DNA of 64,000 bases from Saccharina japonica. Taxonomy: Eukaryota > Sar > Phaeophyceae > Laminariales > Laminariaceae. Position numbers and translations under genes: made by a program. Each line of letters opens with the position of its first letter. The stretch's first letter is position 1. The notes beneath the pieces were generated by a model. The model was given only the letters and a program-made list of their open reading frames with translations, was not told where the DNA came from and ran no database searches. Location of the stretch: NCBI GenBank assembly GCA_008828725.1, contig MEHQ01002227.1, positions 1-64,000 of the forward strand, given 5' to 3'. Below are positions 60,101 through 64,000 of the stretch, piece by piece.

Positions 60101-60699
60101 TATTTGCGTGCCTGTTGGTGTACCTCTAAATAGTTTCAAACCTCAGTCGGTGTACCCTCCCGTCGATCTGACAACCAACCATGTTATTTCGATGTTTGGA
60201 TGAAATGCACATACCTAATGCTTTCGCTTTAGTATGTTTCACGTAAATCATCATACATATATGCATTCCAAGCGTAACGTAAAATGATCCCACACAAAAA
60301 CCAACAGGTATATATGCATGTCTCCATGACCGTGGGCGCAGCTCCTAAGCTCTTCTTAGGACAGTGCTCCCGTTTTAGTGCACAAATGACTAGGAATTAG
60401 ACTGAGATGATGGTCTCCATGCACAGCCATGCAGCACTTAAAAGTGAACAGCAGCCCTCGAATAGAATAGCTCACTTGTGGTTGAGGCACTCCGTCCGCA
60501 TGTACTTCGCCAGAGTCCTTGCGTCCGCCGTCAGCCCCGCGATGGCCACCCCCATGTTGCTGTCCAGCTTGAAAACCTTCTTCTGCGGCGCCGACATCTC
60601 GTTCGGCGCCCGCTTCAACGCCGCCAGGACAACGTGGCTCCCGCTGCGGAGACCCAAGGAGGCACCCCCCTGCTTCACCGCCTCCATCGCGTACTCCAC
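54263..60699 (-). CDS. PSMA1: 20S proteasome subunit alpha type-1, partial (first exon not found)
   Basis: The protein is a structural alpha-ring subunit of the 20S proteasome; alpha subunits gate the barrel and have no catalytic Thr. Recognised minus-strand exons: 60699-60476 ([20 protein letters not shown] ... ECLNH), 57471-57219 ([13 protein letters not shown] ... [14 protein letters not shown] ... [16 protein letters not shown]), 56441-56331 ([12 protein letters not shown] ... AIVGK) and 54412-54263 ([10 protein letters not shown] ... stop TGA). Splice phases join: the first pair splits a Lys codon (AA|G), the rest are phase 0. [27 protein letters not shown] and IGARSQSA are diagnostic of alpha1/PSMA1 across eukaryotes. 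The N-terminal ~20 residues are missing, and roughly ten residues expected between AIVGK and DKV were not located, so one small exon may lie in 54415-56330. Introns hold minisatellites and a MITE. Confidence 0.88.
55286..55706 (+). repeat. 16-bp tandem repeat, ACACACCCTTAAGGTA
   Basis: About 26 units, many with the palindrome CCTTAAGG. It lies in the last large intron of the proteasome gene and is followed by short T and G runs. Confidence 0.95.
56509..56720 (+). repeat. Polypurine tract
   Basis: Over 200 bases of almost pure A/G on plus, with several runs of eight to nine G. It lies immediately upstream (in gene orientation) of the 56441-56331 proteasome exon and forms a long pyrimidine-rich intron end there. 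Confidence 0.85.
57098..57143 (+). repeat. 46-base C run (G run in the transcript)
   Basis: Homopolymer in the proteasome intron 57218-56442. It is G-rich in the transcript, opposite to the C run in the methyltransferase intron. Confidence 0.9.
58470..58842 (+). repeat. 13-bp minisatellite GTCAAGGACAACC, arm 1
   Basis: About 28 units with variants GTCAAGCACAACC and GTCAAGGACAACA. The 247-codon ORF over it ([12 protein letters not shown]) is a product of the repeat; it lies in an intron. Confidence 0.95.
59122..59218. mobile_element. 97-bp MITE, arm 1
   Basis: Perfect 10-bp terminal inverted repeats, CCATAGTAAA and TTTACTATGG, with inner AATGGACC / GGTCCCTATT pairing. The mirror copy is at 62809-62905, and a relative is at 53889-54034. 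Confidence 0.6.
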
Positions 60700-60740
60700 C
60701 TGTCACCCAAGCAACCGGGGGCGTTATTGGGGGGGGGGGT

Positions 60741-61290
60741 GGGGTCGGGTCGGTCCGTCGGTCAGTCGGTTAGTCGGGTCTGTCGGTTGGTCGGTAGGTC
60801 AGTCGGTCGGTCGGTCGGTCGGTTGGTCGGTAGGCAGGTAGGTAAGTAGGTGGGTCGGTCGGTTGGGTCGATCGGTCGATCATTCGGTCGGTCGGGTCGG
60901 GTCGGTCGCGTCGGTCGGGCGGTCGGTGGGTTGGTCGGTCGGTAGGTCGGTCGGTCGGGTCGGTCGGTCGGGTCGGGTCGGGTCGGGTCGGGTCGGGTCG
61001 GGTCCGGTCGGGTCGGGTCGGGTCGGGTCGGGTCGGGTCGGGTGGTCGGTCGGGTCGGTCCGTCGGTCAGTCGGTCGGTTCGGGTCGGGTTGGGCCAGGT
61101 CGGGGTTGGCCGGATCGGGTGGGACCGGTTCGGGGTTAGTCGGATCGGGTAGGGTCTGGTATGGTCTCGTCGGGTCGGGTTGGGTCGGGTCGGGTCGGGT
61201 CGGGTCGGGTCGGGTCGGGTCGGGTCGGGTCGGGTCCGGTCGGGTCGGGTCGGGTCGGGTCGGGTCGGGTCGGGTCGGGTCGGGTCGGGT
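60741..61290 (+). repeat. (GGGTC)n/(GGTC)n hinge of the inverted duplication
   Basis: 550 bases of GGGTC pentamers and GGTC tetramers in one orientation, between the G run of arm 1 and the C run of arm 2. No ATG-bearing exon for the proteasome N-terminus is visible in it. Confidence 0.95.
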
Positions 61291-61331
61291 CCCCCCCCCC
61301 CCAATAACGCCCCCGGTTGCTTGGGTGACAG

Positions 61332-61555
61332 GTGGAGTACGCGATGGAGGCGGTGAAGCAGGGGGGTGCCTCCTTGGGTCTCCGCAGCGGGAGCCACGTT
61401 GTCCTGGCGGCGTTGAAGCGGGCGCCGAACGAGATGTCGGCGCCGCAGAAGAAGGTTTTCAAGCTGGACAGCAACATGGGGGTGGCCATCGCGGGGCTGA
61501 CGGCGGACGCAAGGACTCTGGCGAAGTACATGCGGACGGAGTGCCTCAACCACAA
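61332..61555 (+). pseudogene. PSMA1: Second copy of the PSMA1 exon, plus strand
   Basis: Identical in protein to the exon at 60699-60476, with the same acceptor (GACAG) and donor (GTGAGC). It encodes 74 codons plus two bases, from [10 protein letters not shown] to the split Lys codon. As in the other copy, the preceding first exon is missing because the upstream intron runs into the GGGTC hinge. Later exons would lie beyond 64000 if the duplication extends that far. It is either a real partial gene copy or an assembly artefact. Confidence 0.7.
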
Positions 61556-62808
61556 GTGAGCTATTCTATTCGAGGGCTGCTGTTCACTTTTAAGTGCTGC
61601 ATGGCTGTGCATGGAGACCATCATCTCAGTCTAATTCCTAGTCATTTGTGCACTAAAACGGGAGCACTGTCCTAAGAAGAGCTTAGGAGCTGCGCCCACG
61701 GTCATGGAGACATGCATATATACCTGTTGGTTTTTGTGTGGGATCATTTTACGTTACGCTTGGAATGCATATATGTATGATGATTTACGTGAAACATACT
61801 AAAGCGAAAGCATTAGGTATGTGCATTTCATCCAAACATCGAAATAACATGGTTGGTTGTCAATCGACGGGAGGGTACACCGACTGAGGTTTGAAACTAT
61901 TTAGAGGTACACCAACAGGCACGCAAATAAGTAAGTGTGTTGCCTACTCGTTCACTTTACCTTGATGTATTGATGGTAAAATGTCCGTTTGAACTCTGAT
62001 GATAATATAGAACGGTACTTATACAATTGGCCAGAGTGGTATCATTTTTGCTGTGTTGAAACATATTTAACAGCTGTCGTCTTGCCTTCTTTTCTTGCCC
62101 CACGATCAAGTTAGCCCTCCGGAGGCATGTAGTAGGACGGACCAGCCTTTTGACGTACACACGTTCCTGAGCAGGGCTTTGTGGTGCCACTTTTTTTACC
62201 TGGTAGTACTGCTGTACGTACTGTGTTGTAGTACATAGGTACATATCAAGCTTGAGAGATAAGTACGACTATTAAGTACTTGTATCACCAGGGGCGCACG
62301 ACAAAATGACAACACGAGACCGCAGTACCAAAAAGGTCAAAATGACTAGTCAAAATTACTTTAGTCAAAATCAAAATCAAACCAGTGGGGCGAGACTTCT
62401 GGACGAATTTACGAAAAACGTTTTTTTTTTTTTTCCGATTTTTTTTTTTGCTCGGTTCTTATATCTCCCCCCTTCCCCTCTGTCTTGGGTCTCAAAACCG
62501 GTACTCTGTATTGCGGAGTCGGCTTTTTTTTTTTTTTCCCCTGTACCCCTGGTACTACTTCAATTATGAACCTACACTAATTCCAAGTCGATTAAAAAAG
62601 CGTGGGTGCAGTTCCGATATAGGGTTGATATGATGCCGATGCTTGGCGGCACGCAGTGACGGCGGAGGGTGTTTCACCGGGGAGAGGAGGTCGAGGCTTT
62701 CTCCTCGCAGCTAGCACCTCCCGGGCGGTGGAGGCTGCCACTGCTGTAGTACTGTCTAGTTCTCTCTAGTGGGCGGCCGGTGCCACGCTGCCACCGTATT
62801 ACGGGGGG

Positions 62809-62905
62809 CCATAGTAAACACTAGTAAATAGGGACCAATATTGTTGATAAATACAGGAAAATATGTAGGCTTTTGTGTGTACCTTAGGTCCATTTTTTAC
62901 TATGG
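62809..62905. mobile_element. 97-bp MITE, arm 2
   Basis: Mirror copy of 59122-59218 with the same CCATAGTAAA / TTTACTATGG ends. Confidence 0.6.
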
Positions 62906-63185
62906 TCCTCCGGGCTAGTACTTCGTAGAGCATATATAGTGGGAGGTCTGCGCCAAAATGCCGCCGTAGTACTGCGCACGTAGGCCGTGGTGGGTGGTCG
63001 GTGCCAAGCTGCTACCGTAGTGCTGCGTAGAGCCATGGGGGGGGTTTGGTGCCTTGCTGCCACCGTATTTAGTGTGTTCCAGGTACAGCCCAGCGGGAGG
63101 TCGGTGCTGCTGGCCCTGTGCGGGTTCATCGAGACGGCAGGGAGGTGGGAATCACAGGAAAAAACGATGGAGGGCTGGCCCTGAC

Positions 63186-63445
63186 AGATCGACGGTTGTG
63201 CTTGACGGTTGTGCTTGACGGTTGTGCTTGACGGTTGTGCTTGACGGTTGTGCTTGACGGTTATGCTTGACGGTTGTCCTTGACGGGTTTCCTTGACGGT
63301 TGTTCTTGACTGTTGTCCTTGACGGTTGTTCTTGACTGTTGTCCTTGACGGTTGTCCTTGACTGTTTGTCTCTTGTGACGTTGCCTTGCGTGTCCTTGAC
63401 TGTTGTTTCTGTGCTTGAGCTGCTGTTGTCCTTGACGGTTGTTCT
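63186..63445 (-). repeat. 13-bp minisatellite, arm 2, shortened
   Basis: The reverse-complement array has about 100 fewer bases than arm 1. It includes an irregular patch at 63365-63425 (TTTGTCTCTTGTGACG) not present in arm 1. Confidence 0.9.
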
Positions 63446-64000
63446 TGTCGGTGGCGTGATAGGAATTGCCGTTTCGTGAGAGAAGGGCGGGGTGTGTGTG
63501 GGAGCAAATATTTATATACTCCGCCGTAAAGCTCAGGGAAAAGTGGATGCGCCGCCGAGCTTGTGTCTTGTGCGTGCGTTTTGTTTTAGGTTTTCGCGTT
63601 TTGTCACAAGCACAGAAGCTCGTCTCGATTGGAGACTTGTTAATTGCTGACGGCGCTCGCTGACTGCGCTTTTAGCCCTTTTTGCTACCGTCAAATTGAT
63701 CTAACTCTACTTCCCAGCTATGAACTACTTCGTTCCCGAAACGTGGTGCGTGCAGTTCTAAACACGCATCGTACATACCACCACACCAGGGAGGAGGAAA
63801 GCTAGGACACGTCATGATATAATTGATATTCTCTACCGTTCTGTCGCGGAATTTTAGGACCGTTTGGCCACGACGAGGAATACCTAGCCGAAACACTAAA
63901 TTGGTTCCGTCTCCCCAAATATCTACAGCGTAAATGTAGGTAATATGCCCGAAAATCGGCTAATAGCCTATAGCCGAAAGACTAATTCGCTTCACCCAGC

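Larger units (their letters stand above)
57907..60740 (+). repeat. Large inverted duplication, arm 1
   Basis: Reverse complement of 61291-64000. It covers the proteasome exon 60476-60699, most of its following intron, the 13-bp minisatellite and the MITE. The arms differ by scattered substitutions, 1-base indels, homopolymer lengths and minisatellite copy number. Confidence 0.95.
61291..64000 (-). repeat. Large inverted duplication, arm 2 (continues past window)
   Basis: Reverse complement of arm 1. The last bases of the window match 57907 onward, so the duplication continues beyond the window end. Confidence 0.95.

Noticed and set aside
60762-61675. Long ORFs of 263 (minus) and 270 (plus) codons
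   Set aside because: They fuse GGGTC-repeat translations (RPDPTRPDPT, GSGRVGSG) to the PSMA1 exon copy, antisense in one case and in a wrong frame in the other.

Overview
This is eukaryotic nuclear DNA, most likely from a stramenopile and probably a filamentous brown alga of the Ectocarpus type. That taxonomic call is inference. It rests on two conserved genes split by long introns with C-rich 3' ends, a gene for a betaine-type methyltransferase, interstitial TTAGGG repeats, Ty1/copia and LINE relics, and very many simple-sequence tracts. Gene density is low. Only two host genes can be supported: a five-exon sarcosine/dimethylglycine N-methyltransferase (+, 13121-19745) and the proteasome subunit alpha type-1 gene (-, 54263-60699). 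Almost everything else is repeat or mobile-element debris. Short ORFs exist throughout, but most are chance or antisense reading frames.

Layout. 1-8.4 kb: scattered LTR pieces, a terminal-inverted-repeat element family and inverted duplications. 8.4-12.5 kb: a nearly perfect 1.97-kb direct duplication with a single N at the junction. 13.1-19.8 kb: the methyltransferase gene, with foldback and dispersed repeats in its introns, a 61-base C run and a 108-base gap. 20-28.1 kb: minisatellites, including a 129-bp tandem repeat and a 2.2-kb array saturated with CCATGG. 28.5-30.7 kb: a decayed LINE on the minus strand. 30.8-35.4 kb: a complete-looking, non-autonomous LTR retrotransposon with one 493-aa Gag-position ORF and no pol. 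37.3-44.3 kb: two decayed copia elements in tandem. 44.9-45.7 kb: an unidentified broken gene. 47-51 kb: GC-rich arrays built on short palindromic words, containing three blocks of TTAGGG. 51.5-54 kb: foldback elements. 54.3-64 kb: the proteasome gene, whose first intron is the hinge of a large inverted duplication running to the window end.

The two host genes are unrelated in function: one makes the osmolyte glycine betaine, the other is part of the 20S proteasome core. Most noteworthy are the gag-only-style LTR element, the inverted duplication that leaves the proteasome gene without a visible first exon, and a recurring pattern in which several arrays of unrelated sequence each have a short perfect palindrome as core word (GAGTACTC, CCATGG, TCGCGA-like, CCCGCGGG, CCTTAAGG).
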